DNA from: Caenorhabditis elegans
Taxonomy: Eukaryota; Nematoda; Chromadorea; Rhabditida; Rhabditidae
NCBI RefSeq assembly: GCF_000002985.6
Contig: NC_003280.10
Span: forward strand, 3,964,501-4,028,500
Length of the DNA stretch: 64,000 nucleotides
Reading direction: 5' to 3'
Within the stretch, counting starts at the first letter, position 1. Each line of letters begins with the position of its first letter. The notes beneath the pieces are model-generated. The model was not told the DNA's origin. It worked only from the letters and a program-made list of their open reading frames with translations, and did not search any database. This document shows, one piece after another, positions 1-11,789 of the stretch. The translations under genes and the position numbers were made by a program.

Positions 1-3000
1 CACCGGATCTCTTCCTCAGTTGGCTCCGTTGGCTCCACTGCCACCGCCAAAGTCTGGAGTCTATCAGTGCCCGAATTGCAATCGGAATCTGGCCAATGCT
101 CGGAATTTGCAAAGGCATCGGCAAACTTGTGGATCGGCTCAGCACGCGGCTCCACAGCTCGCCGCGATGCTCCAACGGAGCCCCCCGCCGTGTGCATCGG
201 CTCCTCCGGTCGCTCCTCCGACGGCACCGTCGACAAGCTTCCAGCATCACAATTCGACTGGGAATCTCACGCTTTCCTACAGCTCCAGTAGCAGTAGACA
301 TCAGAGCTCACTCTACTCACCACAGCTGGAGCATCAGGATCTAGTTGGAAATCCGAATGTGATGCTCTCCGACGGCTACGAGTACAAGGACGATCCGATG
401 CTCTACCAGGGACCTTCAGGCCTTTCGGATAGCATTTGGTCTCGAGACGATAGTTTTCATTCGGAGCCCCCGTCGGCGTCTCACGATCAGCTCGATATGG
501 ATCATCTTGGATTCCCCGACCCCCTCCAGGATCCTCTTCACCACCTCGACTCGTTTGATTCGGCGGACCATCGGAAGGAAACACCGCGGGAGTGTCATGA
601 GCCCGATGAGCTGATGACGTTAGATCCGACGCCGCCACAGTGTGGATCGGAACGATTCTATGGGATTAATATTGACGATATGCCGTTGTCACTGGATTGT
701 GATGAGCCGCTGATGAGATCGGAGTCGGCGTCGTTGTCGTCGAGTTCTCAGGGGAGGAATACGCCGGCTGCTGTTTTTACGTGAGTTGTTATTGAAAATT
801 TAGGTTTTTTTTATTAATCTAAAAATTGAAAAAAAATATTTAAAAAACACCTAGAATTAATTTTTTAAATAGCGAAAAACTATAAAAACCGGAGAGATTT
901 TCAAATTTGTCGGGCTTAAAAAAAACAAAATCAAAAATTAGCTAATTTCCAGGTGTGAAGCATGCAAAAAATCGGTATCATCCGAACGATCGCTTCGTCG
1001 TCACTACAACACTTGCAAGATGTTTCAGACGGAATTGGCAGCTTCTGGTGAAGAGTGAGTTTTTCTTTTTTCAGTTAAAATTGTTTTCTGAAGAATGTGC
1101 ATCCTTTTCTATATCTCTGTTCTATCTGTGATTGTGATTGTTCTGATTCAGACGGCCACCGACGACGAAACGGAAGCCAGCTACGAAGCGTCCATCGAAA
1201 AAGAAAGAAGCATCGGAGGGTCCTGAGAAGAATAGTGCGATTTTGGCGGCTTTGAGAAAAGAGCCAGCAGCTCCACAGCAGCCTCAGCAGCTCCAATTCC
1301 AGCAGAATTACCAGCCGAGCCCTCAATTCCAGGCGCCGTACGGCGGTGGATCTCTCCCGTCGATCAGTGCTTCGTGGCTTCACTCGGCTTCAACTTCGGC
1401 GGCGGCGGCGGCACCGGAAAGATCAGAAATGTTCACATCGCCGATTGTCACGTCGGCACCGAATCCGTATATTCACCAGCTGCCACATCAGCAGCCCCAG
1501 CAGCAGAAGAGCAGCCCGCTGGAAGACTTGTTGAACGAGCAAGATGAATCTGCGGATGATGATGGTGATAGTCGCAGTAGCAGTGGGTCAGTATTGTGTG
1601 CTTGCATGATAAATTTGTTGTGAACTTCTCGAAAAATACCGAAACCGCGAAATAATCACATTTTTCGGCTAAACTTGAACTACGACCAATCATCAATTCG
1701 CTCCGCCCACTTTTTAACCAATCAGTGTCTTTGAACACGACTGATTGGTGCGAAAACGGGAGGGGCGAATCGCTGAATGGTCGCAGTTTGATTTTAGCCA
1801 AAGGTACCTTCTTTTGCGATTTTCCTAGTTTTTCGAAATTTAAGACTACTTTCACACCTCTCTATCAATAAATCCTTTATTTCAGAACTGTCTCGAATAG
1901 CACAACAACGACAACAACAGCGACCACCACCTCCTCAAAATCCACCGGAAATCCGCTCTTCACTTGTGAGCACTGTGCTCGTCAGCTGTGCTCTATGAGC
2001 AATCTGAAGCGTCATCGTGCCACATGCAAGGTCGCTGCCTCGTCCTCGTCGAATTCCGCCGCTTCACGTCCACCATCGCAGCCATCTACGCCGGCTACAG
2101 CGCCAGCGACTCCGATGCTTCAGGCGTCACAGGCTCCCCAGCCTCTCCAAGCTCCACCACAATCACCAATGGAGACCACCGCGACAGTCACCTACACCAA
2201 AACTACTGTGCCACCAAGCGTTGCTAATACCTGGAACACTGAAAAGGCTCAGCTGATCTCCCCGAAGCCTAGAAGCCAGACGATCTTTTCCGAAGCTTCT
2301 TCTTCGATGACCGTCGGCGACGCTCTCCGGGCTCAGCAGCACCAGCAGAAAATGGATCAACAAATTCAGATTCAGTTCCAGCAGCAGCAGCAACAGAGAT
2401 TCCAACATCATCAGCAGCAGCAACAAGCGGGTCGGATCCCACCACGGCCACCCAATCCGATTTTGAATCAAGTTCAGAACCCGCCTCAGCAAGTGCAACA
2501 CAATCAGCATCAGAATCAGATGCTGAATCCGATTCGGCAGCCGCTGCTTCAAAGTCCGCCACCACCACCACCAAAGAAAGGACTTATCGAGCATAAGAAC
2601 ACTGATCTTGTGCTGATTACGTCGGAGCCGCTGGCCGAGAGAATGGATGCTAAGCGAAGATCTTCAGAAGGCCTGGTGGCTGTCACATCGACACCGCTTC
2701 CGCCGATACAACTGCCTCAGAGATCTCAGGCGCCAGCACCGTCAAGGCAGCAGCAGCAACAGCCCCCGGTCGCCTACCAAGTGCAGTTCAATGGTCGACC
2801 ACTTCCGCCGATGCAGCTCCCGCCGCTTCAGAATCCACACAATCAACAGCAGCAACATCAGATGCTTCATCAGTCACAGATGAACTATCAGCAGGTTCAG
2901 CAGGTTCAGCAGGTTCAGCATGTTCAGCAGCAGCAGAATCTTCAAAACCAGCACCACCACCAGCAGCAACATCATCAGCAGAATCAGCAGCAAGCCCCTG

Positions 3001-6000
3001 GAAATCGAAGCAGATCGCACAGCAATGTCGGCAAGATGGAGCAAGAAGCTCAGCGACAAGGTTCCCCGCTCGACTCGATCATCACGTCCGTGCCTCTATC
3101 CATCGAAGTTCACCATCACATCATGAAGCCAGGACCGCTGGAGCAAGGCCAAAGCAGTGTTGACTCTCAGTCCACTGCTGAGCCAAGTCCGCGGAAGGCT
3201 AGCCAGCAGGCCTACATTTGTCCGGAATGCAAAAAGACGTATGCGAGCCGGAAGAATGTGAAGCGCCACCGGATGGCTGTTCACAAGCTGACACTTGATG
3301 AGATCCTCGCGAATCCGGAACAACCAGCGTTGGATCCTCTATCGGCTGTAGGTGGAGCTGGACGGCGTCATACGGTCGCTGGACTTGAGACACCGGACAG
3401 TGCGCTGAAACCGGCGCCGACAAAACGCAAAGCTTCGGAGGCACCCAGCGCCGGTGTAGCTACGAAGAAGGGAAAAGCGATGGCGGCTTCTGTTGATGAA
3501 ATCCAAGTGAAAGAAGAAGAAGAAGATCAGAAGGAAGAAACGGTGGGATCCGTGGAGCGTCAGGAGCCGCCAAAGAAGCCAGTTGCCGATGATCACAAGT
3601 CGGCGATAGCTCCACTTCCGCCAGCAAATACGATCATGCCACCACCACCGCCGTACAATCAAGCGTCCGCGGTGCCGCTGAATCCGCCTAGAACAGCTCT
3701 TCCGCCTCTTCAACTCCCACCACTGCAGCCACTTCAGTCAGAGTCGCCATCCTGGGCGTCGATGTCGGCCCCGCCGACTGCTCTGATCCCAAGAACACCA
3801 AGAAGCAGCGAGTTTGCCGACGAGGAAGACACTCGAGCAATGGCGAAAATCGCCGCTGAGCTGAAGCGATCCGCCGAGGATTGGCCGGTACTTGCAGTCA
3901 TTGAAGGAGTCGCCGCTGAGCCGACGAACGGGGAAGACATCGATGAAGATGAGATTCTGATCAAGAGGCTGAGACAAGGAGGCGTACTCGAGGACGTCGG
4001 GGATGTTTCGGATTTGTTGAGGGATGTTCAAGGAGGTGTCGATGGAGAACCATTCTCGGAGGACATGCTTCTTGAGAAGAACCTTTCCACGGCTTCCAGT
4101 GTTGGGCTTCCATCGCTAGCATCGCCGGGGGAGCAGTTTGGGTATCAGCAGTATTCACAGCATCCTCAGCAACATCCTCAGCAACATCCTCAGCAGCATC
4201 CTCAGCAGCAGCAACAAGTCTGGAATCCGAATTATGAATTCCAAGGTTACATGCAGCAGCAGCATCCACCGATGCCAGTTTCTCAGCAATTCCAGCAGCC
4301 GTTGCTTCAACGCCCGGCTTCTCAGCCGCCACCAGCTCGACCCATCGTGAAGAACTCCCGCCGCCCGTCGACAACTCCGAAGCCTCCACCGAATCTCACT
4401 TGCTCTGGATGCAAAAAGATCCTGGGATCCGACTACTCGCTTCGTCGTCATCGTGCCGGATGCGCCGACGTTCAGCAGGCTTTGAACCCGGAGTACCCAA
4501 GGCCGCCGAAGCGGAAAGCCGCTCGGGAAGCGCAGAAGATCAACGAGGCGGAGATTCTCGCGTCGATGCCGGATCCACAGATGGTTGCTGAACGAAGTGC
4601 TGCTGTGGCAGAGGCCGCTGCGGCAGAGGCTGCTGTTGAAAGGATCGGAGCACTGCCGCCACCGTCGGTTGTTCATGAGATTGTGCATCAAGTGAATGCG
4701 GATCGGCAGTCGATGAAGTGAGTTTTGGGAAAAAACAGTTGGAGGCTACACGGGGCCTCAAAAAACCAGAAAATTTTCAAAATTACTGATCCTTTTTCAG
4801 AAAACACAACAAAACGACATCTCCACCACCAGCTCAAGAAGCCCCTCCCACATGTGCTCCAGACGATCCGATGTCGTCATCATCATCATCATCCACGTCA
4901 TCTGCATCTCCTCTACAAGGAGGTGCGAAGCCGTCCACTAATCAGGCGAGACATTATTGTCAGGTGTGCATCATAACGCTTTTTGTGACGAAAAAATTAT
5001 TGATTTTTCGAAGAAAATTATCTAAAAAACCAAAAGAAAAAACGAAAATATATCTGACAAATGTGTCTCGAGCTTTTTGTATGCGTTGAATGTGTGTTGT
5101 GTGAACCCCCCGATGTGTTGCTTCTCACTCGTTTTTTTGCAATCACTCCCCCATAAGCAATCGCGCTCTAATGCTAATTTTTGCTCAATTTTGGCTTGCA
5201 TCCCACGTATTTTCAATCTTTGGCGTATGTCGATTTACGCGGCTCGTGTATTCCCCGAGGAGAAGGAATAGATTTTTTGTTGTTGAAAAAACACCTTAAA
5301 AACTGTACTTTTATGTCGAAGTCAGAAAAAAAAAACTGTAAAATCCTCCTCCTCGGGGAGTACACGAGCTGCGTAAATCGACACATGACTGTTTTTACGG
5401 TAAAAAATTGGCTGCTTACAAATAGAAAAAACCCTATCCCGCACTTTTAACCCGATTTTTTGTGCAAATTAAACAAATAATTTTTCCTCCCTATTTTTCA
5501 TCGATGTTTAACCCCATCCATTTTTCAGTTTCCGGAATGCGGCAAGAACTTCTCCAGTGAATGGAATTTGGCTCGTCACACTCGTGAATCGTGTAAAATG
5601 ACGACACGGGCGCATTCTTAGTGAGTTTTGGACTTCATGAAACTTCCTGAAAATTTCAAGAAAATTCTAGAAACTCGTAGTGTCAGAGTGTCTCATTTCG
5701 GCTTGATCTACGTAGATCTACAAAAACTGCGGGAGAAGAGACGCAGAGTTCTCAACTATTTTCGGATGGTTAAAAACGTGCCAAAAAGTTCCCGCATTTT
5801 TTGAAGATCAAACCGTGATGGGACAGTCTGGCACCACGTGAACCAGAATCTCTAGAAGCTTCGAAAAAAAATTTGCTAAAAATTACAGAACGTTTCAGAA
5901 TGTGCACTTTTTTAAATTCAAAAGGTACTAAGAAAGTCCTGAAAAAATTCAAAAGCTTGCAAAAAATGTAGATAATTGGCAGCAATTTTTAAAAATTTTA

Positions 6001-7044
6001 AAAATTTTAAAAAATTTCAAAAATCCTTTTCTTCAGTGAGCCAACATCAGCGGCTGACAAAATCGACCTAATATTCATGGATAAGTCAAAACGACGCGTC
6101 TCTCGAACCTTCCTGTGCACCGTCTCATCACTCATCTCGTATTGGCTCGGCGAGCAAGGCGATCGGCTCGAGCTCGACACGAAATGGGAGCATTTTCAGC
6201 TGTTGCTGGATGTGCATACGCTCAAAGTTGCCATCACAGGTGAGCAAATAATTCGGAAATAACTCAAACTTTTGTGAATAAAAAATGTCTTTTTTTTTAT
6301 TAATTTAAGCCAGAAAATTTGCTCAGAAAAATCACGAAAAGCTCCACAAATATAAGAATTTATCTGGGAATTTAAAAACGATTGACATTCTTATTTTCAG
6401 CCGACAATATAAATCTGATTGCTGAGCAATCGAAAAAATATCAACTGGAACATGTGATTCGGATGGCCGACCAGTTTATGATGAATACGGTGAGTTTTTT
6501 CTAGAAAATTTAAGAAAAAAGTTTTCAAAAAAACCAGCGAAAGTTTATCTAAAAGGCGTATTTTGGGACACGTTAAGACCCAAAATGCTTTAAAAAGTAC
6601 TCAAAAATAGGCGAAAAAAATGAACTTTTATTTTTAAAAATTCAAAAAAAAACTCTACAAAAAATTTAATTTTTTTATTTTATTTTAATTGTTTCTAAAC
6701 TTAAAATAGAAAACATCGATCAAAAAAATTATTTTAAAATTGGCAAATTCCATTCTAATAATCTAATGTTTAAAAACTTGTTTTCTGAAAATTGAATCTA
6801 AATTTCAAAAAAAAAAAAAACACAAATATTTTTTGGATTAAAAAAATTAGTCATTTTTTCTATGAAATTGGAAAAACAAATTCTCTGACAAAGTTTGGCA
6901 ATTTCTGAATTTTTAGAATTTCCTCGCTAAAAAAATGAAGTTTAAAAATGTTCTAAAATATCCAAAAATCGCCCAATTTTCTTGAAATTAATTTCGATCT
7001 TTTTTCAGAACTACACCACACCACCGACACATGTTCAACTCTAG
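1..7044 (+). CDS. sea-2: C2HC zinc-finger, glutamine-rich nuclear protein, 5'-truncated (probable sea-2)
   Basis: The reading frame is already open at base 2, so the 5' end lies outside the window. Exons: 2-780, 953-1054, 1152-1586, 1886-4717, 4801-4963, 5529-5620, 6037-6239, 6401-6489, 7009-7044; all phases agree and give 1576 residues to a TAG. Six zinc fingers are visible (near bases 71, 954, 1965, 3220, 4405, 4957). Five have the spacing C-x2-C-x12-H-x3-C, ending in Cys rather than His; the fourth is C2H2. Between them lie long Gln/Pro/Ser stretches and acidic and Lys/Arg runs typical of a nuclear regulator. The last about 100 residues form a helical region without low complexity. From memory, sea-2 (K10G6.3) is the autosomal signal element that acts on xol-1 in sex determination and also affects ageing and fat storage; it neighbours lin-31, as here. 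Symbol inferred from this synteny and the finger type. Confidence 0.85.
1683..1785. repeat. Fold-back repeat in sea-2 intron 3
   Basis: CGACCAATCATCAATTCGCT on the left pairs with AGCGATTCGCCCCTCCC-type and GCGACCATTCAGCG sequence on the right; CCAATCAGT and ACTGATTGG form an inner inverted pair. Confidence 0.7.
5229..5383. repeat. Fold-back repeat in sea-2 intron 5
   Basis: GTCGATTTACGCGGCTCGTG at 5229 and CACGAGCTGCGTAAATCGAC ending at 5383 are inverted; arms are about 35 bp, extending through CCCCGAGGAG. Confidence 0.85.
5675..5840. repeat. Fold-back repeat in sea-2 intron 6
   Basis: Left arm with GTGTCAGAGTGTCTCATTTC and GATCTAC, right arm GATCAAACCGTGATGGGACA to GCACCACGTG. Same family as 38006-38181. 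Confidence 0.75.
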
Positions 7045-7767
7045 ATTATCCCCAATTTTTTTTACCTAATTTATCATTTCTTTTATCACATTTTCCCAAT
7101 TTGTACCCCATTGCAAACAAGCCCCTATCAAATCAAATCACACTGACCCCCGAATTGCCTTTCTACTGAATTCGTTTATTTTTGCGTGTTTTTTCTCCCG
7201 AAAAATAATTTAATGTATTTTCTCATTGTTTTATATACCCCAGTTCACGTGAATGTATGTCATTTAATTTTTGAATGTTTTTCAAATCCCCGCCCGCCCG
7301 TCGAAAATCTAAAAAGGATACTCTAATACACATTTTTTGTGCAGCGATTTACAAAACAAATGGGTCGATTTTTCTCGAATTTTTTCCCCCAATTCTCTGA
7401 TATTGTGATTGATCTCTTTCTTCCCCCCCTTTTCATACCCCCCACTCGCTAGTTTCAGATGCGTTATTATAGGTACGAAGCCTCTCTCATCCCGGACGCC
7501 CACCTCTCCTTACCTTTAGAATCCAATATGTGTCGATGACTTTGATCTCTTTTCTCTCTTTCTCTCTCTGTTTTATAACGTGATTTTCTTCTTTTTTATT
7601 AATGCTTTCTTCCATTTTTCTATAAATTTATTAATGTAAAAGTACTTTTACACCTGAAAAAACTGCGAGTCGACAGGCCAATTGGCTGCTTTTTGATAGG
7701 ATTAGCATTGGAGCGCACTTTATAAATTTTTGAATTTAATTTTCCGAAATTTAAAATTCCATGTCAG
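7045..7767. other. sea-2 3' UTR and spacer
   Basis: AT-rich DNA between the sea-2 stop and the next start codon. It should hold the sea-2 3' UTR; I see no perfect AATAAA near the stop, only variants such as AATAAT around 7205, so the cleavage site is uncertain. No convincing open frame on either strand. The roughly 720-bp gap is longer than usual for a nematode operon (about 100 bp), so the next gene probably has its own promoter. Confidence 0.5.
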
Positions 7768-8219
7768 ATGCGATTTTCACAAGATGACGATGGGTTTTTG
7801 TGTTGTCTACTGGTATCTGGAACGCTTTTCCTGGTGGCTTTTGCCTATTTTTCGACGATTTTTGTGGTGAACTGGGCGAGAAGGAGGTGGGATATTTCAA
7901 ATTAGTTAGCAATGGGGCGTGTTTGCATTGGCATAAGCTTTAGGGCTTTATGGTGCAATATGTACTTATTTTATAAAAAACGAAAATTCTGTATTTTCTC
8001 AGAAATAAAAATATATGCCCCGTTCTACATTATCTTTTTCGATCACTGAAACTCTTAAGATTCCCAAAATCTAGAATTCACTCGAACTTTCAAAATTCCC
8101 GTCGTTGCAAGTGCGCTCTAATACGAAAATCGTACAAAATTCCAAATTTCAGGTATATCAAGTACATCAATGAGCAGAGGAAGCTCAATGAGCATTTGTT
8201 GCAGTTGAAAGACGAATAA
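7768..8219 (+). CDS. 61-residue single-pass membrane microprotein
   Basis: Two exons, 7768-7886 and 8153-8219, joined in phase across AG|G, encode 61 residues and end in TAA. An acidic N-terminus (MRFSQDDDG) is followed by one hydrophobic helix, about residues 9-35, then a basic stretch (NWARRRY) and a short charged tail (NEQRKLNEHLLQLKDE) that could form a helix. By the positive-inside rule the tail is probably cytoplasmic. An earlier ATG at 7761 gives only seven codons, so 7768 is preferred. An AATAAA at 8242-8247 follows the stop. I do not recognise a family; it could be a small subunit of a membrane complex, but nothing in the sequence says which one. Confidence 0.65.
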
Positions 8220-8241
8220 AATTTGAAAAACTGTAAATTCT

Positions 8242-8277
8242 AATAAATTATTTATTCAATTTTCCACACGTTTTATT
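8242..8277. terminator. Convergent poly(A) signals
   Basis: AATAAA on the + strand at 8242-8247 serves the microprotein gene. TTTATT at 8272-8277 (and at 8251) is AATAAA on the - strand and serves the coiled-coil gene. The two transcripts therefore end within about 30-60 bp of each other, with overlapping 3' ends likely. Confidence 0.6.
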
Positions 8278-8328
8278 TATAGAGTACCCGTTAAGGAATA
8301 CATGAAAGTGCGGCGAAACGCAGTTGCA

Positions 8329-10468
8329 TCAAAACTCGGGAATTTTCTCCTGCAACTTGATCACAGCGTCTCTGTAGCTCCGTTCAAGTCGTTTCAGAGC
8401 ACTTTTCAGCTCGGAAGTGATCGCCTGATGCTTTTCCTTTTCTGATAGGCGTCTTTTTTCCTAAAAATCGAAATTAATTGGTTCTGGATATGTGGCCGCG
8501 GAGGGAAAAACTCGGCCACAAGGCAAAAACCTACAGAATCTCGCAGTTCTTTCCTCAATTTCTCAACATTTTCCGGTGCTTCTGGAGTTGATTCGAGTTT
8601 TTTCCTGGAGGAAATGCAGTTTTTTTTTCAGAATTTCTCACGTTAAAAACCCACTTCATAGTTACCAATGAAACTTCTAATCGATCCCTATCCAATTTCA
8701 AGGTTGTCTCGACTTTCTGCCGATCTTCTGCCGACTTTTGGAGTTTTTCATACAAACTCTTCACTTCTAACTCTAGACGTTCTCGGTGCTCTTCTTCAAT
8801 TTGACGAGATCTATCGGCTTTTTCCAGCGATTCTTGAAGCCGATCGCACTTTTCCAGTTGGGAGTGTAGGTCTGAAAAAATCTGGTTAAGCTAAGGCTTA
8901 TGCGTAGGCTTAGGCTGAGACTAATTCTTAGGCCTAGTCTCAAGCTTCGGCTCAGGCTTTGGGTGAGGCTTTGGCTTAGGCTTTGTCTTAGGCGTGGTGG
9001 AACTTTTCAGGTCCTAGAATTCAGACTACAATTGTGCATAAAAGTGCAAACACTACTTAGTTACCCGATTTTTCAACCCAAATTTTAAGATAGTTTTCTA
9101 CGAAATGCATCACATTTGACGCGCAAGTTCAATTTAACTAAAGAATGTAGCTTTTAATACCTTCAATTTTCAGATCCTTTTGCTCGCAGAGCTTCTCAAA
9201 CTCCGAAATTCGAACTGAAAATGTTTCTTCCGAATCTGCCAGCTGCCTTGCAAAATCTAGTTGCTCCTGCCGTTGCTTCATCTCTAAATTCAAATTTTCT
9301 TTCAAAAGTTCTTCGTTTTTCAGTCTCAACGTTTCGACAACCACGGTTTGATCATTTTCAGATGCGATTTTTTCAATGTGAAGTTTTAAACTAAAAATTG
9401 GATAATTTTAATGAAAAATGTTTTTAAAAAAAAATTCACCTTTTAACAGTATCTTCCAGCTGTGAGATTTGAGATTTCGCATATGCCTCGGATCTTTTGA
9501 GATCCTCAATTTCCCCGTTTTTCAGAGAAATTTCAGATGCAAATTGGCGGCTTTTTAGGAGAATCAACTCTTCTTTTTTCTGAATCTCCGCATGTAAGTC
9601 TTCGATTTTGTGCTCCAAGTGCTCAAATCTGTAATGGAAATAGGGGAAAAATCAATTTATTGCCGGAAAACGCGAAATTTCCAAAAAAATTACCTCGGCG
9701 AGACCCTTTTCTCTTTATTCATCACAATATCCTTCAATTTCTGATCATATTTCATCCGCATTTCGACTTCTTTTGCCTTCTCCTTCCGCTTGTAATCATC
9801 CATTTTTGTGCTCATTTCAGCGATTTCCTCCAACAATTGATCGTTTTCCTTCACAAGTTCCTGACGATCAATTCGAAGTTTATCGATTTGATTGTTTTGA
9901 TCTTGAAGCTCCTGGAAAATAATTTGTTTGTGCTCAGATTTGTCAAAATCTCAATACTTTTCGATACACATTCTGCAGCTCTTCGATGGTGTCCACCTTG
10001 AATTTCTCGTACCGAACCTGGAATTTCTCTTGTTACTAAAACTAAAAAAACTTCAAAATGCTCAGTGCTCACCTCTCTTTCTTGATTCGCCTGCCGCATA
10101 ATTTTAATCAGTTCATCACTTCTTCCTTCCAACTCCTGTAGCTTTTCCCGCGACTCGGCTCCTTCCGCCCACTTCTCTTGCTCTTTTCTTAAATGCTCAT
10201 GCTCTTTGGACAGGCTCAAAAATTTTTCTTTCAGAATACGATAGTTTTCTTGTGTTTTTAGGACCAATTCTCTTTCAACCTAAAAATGGAAATTATCACG
10301 AGAATACGCTATGAGCTCAAAGCCTGAATGTTGCACAAGAAGCCTAAACTTTGGCCTAAAATCCCACTCAACTAAAAATGTACTATTTTAATTATAGGAC
10401 GAAAAACTCACCATAAGAATTCGGTTAAGCTCATCAACTTCTGAATAATTTTGGCGTCTTCCACTCAT
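8329..10468 (-). CDS. Coiled-coil protein, about 455 residues
   Basis: Nine exons on the - strand: 10412-10468, 10073-10279, 9970-10017, 9694-9911, 9440-9628, 9161-9390, 8655-8871, 8535-8604, 8329-8460. All phases fit; the sum is 456 codons. Exon three may instead extend to 9958, adding four residues. The protein starts MSGRRQNYSEVDELNR and is almost entirely heptad-rich, with Leu, Glu, Lys and Gln and almost no Pro or Gly; there is no signal peptide or membrane segment. This suggests a long dimeric rod, as in centrosomal, ciliary or cytoskeletal scaffolds, but I cannot name an orthologue. The intron at 8872-9160 holds degenerate telomere-like repeats. It converges on the 61-residue gene and its upstream side faces 1.3 kb of spacer. 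Confidence 0.8.
8886..8998 (+). repeat. Degenerate TTAGGC telomere-like array (in intron)
   Basis: Imperfect repeats of TTAGGC and variants (TTAGGCTGAGAC, CAGGCTT) inside an intron of the coiled-coil gene. The unit matches the nematode telomere repeat. Confidence 0.75.
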
Positions 10469-11789
10469 TTTTCACAGAAAAATCCAGTAGTAAATATGGA
10501 ATTCAGTGAAAATAATGCTTTATTTGCCTAGAGACATAGACGGAGCAAGATGGAGCTCCTCGTTCTCAATGTTTCACGTAAGTCTTCTCTCGTAATTGGC
10601 ATGGTGACAGATGGAGGAAACATGATGATAGAGCGTGTGGAATGTAGAGATCGTAGAGATGATGAAAATGGCAGCTGCACATGGAATTAGGAACTGCCCC
10701 GAATAACAAGAATGGGAGAATGGAGTGGGTAAATACAATGAGTGGAGCTGGCAATATTGGGCCATTAGGCTTTAGGCTCAAGCTTAGGCGAAAACTTAGA
10801 CATAGGCTTAGGCTTATGCGTATACTTTTGCTTAGGCTTAGGCTTAGGCTAAGGCCTAGGTTCAGGTTTAGGCTTAGGCTTAGGCTGAGGCTTAGACTTC
10901 AGCCTATTCTTGACTTAGGCTTATGCTAAGGTCTCAGTCTTTAGCTCTAGATCTCAGATTTCAGGCATCAGTCCCCCAAACAGGGTTCCACATTTGTTTA
11001 CAAATGTTTCAATTAATCACGATTCCATTATGTCTTCTTCATACAGTTCCTCTTTTGACAAAAGGCGCCAAAAAGTGAGAGGAAGATCTAAAGAATTCCT
11101 ACTGTTCGGAATATGATGAATTGGTGTGACGGGAGCGGAGGGTGGCGGTTGAAGATCAAAAGGTATGGGGGAATGTGTGAAAATTGAAATGTTATGGTGT
11201 TGAGAGAGATTTATTGAAAATATGTGTGAAGTTTGGATAAAAAAAATTTAAAACGTTATTAATTGTAAGTGACTAAAAATTATGCGGTGATGATAATATC
11301 ATAATGCTGAACTGTAGCTTTTAGATTTATGAAAATTTGGAAACTCGAAATTTTTTTCCGAAAGCAGTTCAACTGCGGATATTTTCAGTCTAACACAGGT
11401 TGCAATTTTCAAATTGATCACCTCTTCCCAACTGTTTCAGCAGCAGCCGACACGTTGCGGGTCATTTTTTTCATATATTTCGCAGGTTTTCAGTCCGACC
11501 AGCGAGTTGTCTGCCGCAAACTCTGACAGTACTAGATGTAGAGCAAGCGCTACTATTTCAGAATTTAAAGACATATTTTTATATTTTCTATTTTTTCAAT
11601 TGATGAGACTTTGCGAATCTGGTTCTTCTTGTTATTCCTCCTCTCTCATTTTTTCCCGAATTTCTCGAATCAAAATCCCGTTTATTATTCAATACCTTAT
11701 CAGCCTTATCCAATTTGTTTTTATCTTTTTCTCATTTCCCCAGATAAGCTTCTCTGTTTCATTTTTATATTCGCCGGCGTCATTGAAAA
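10469..11789. other. Intergenic spacer with telomere-like repeat
   Basis: Divergent upstream regions of the coiled-coil gene (-) and the cysteine-rich secreted protein gene (+). It contains the TTAGGC-type array at 10767-10944 and one copy of the dispersed GCAGCCGACA motif near 11443. No exon found. Confidence 0.5.
10767..10944 (+). repeat. Degenerate TTAGGC telomere-like array
   Basis: Runs of TTAGGCTTAGGC with substitutions (CTTAGACATAGG, CTTATGC). Intergenic. Confidence 0.8.
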
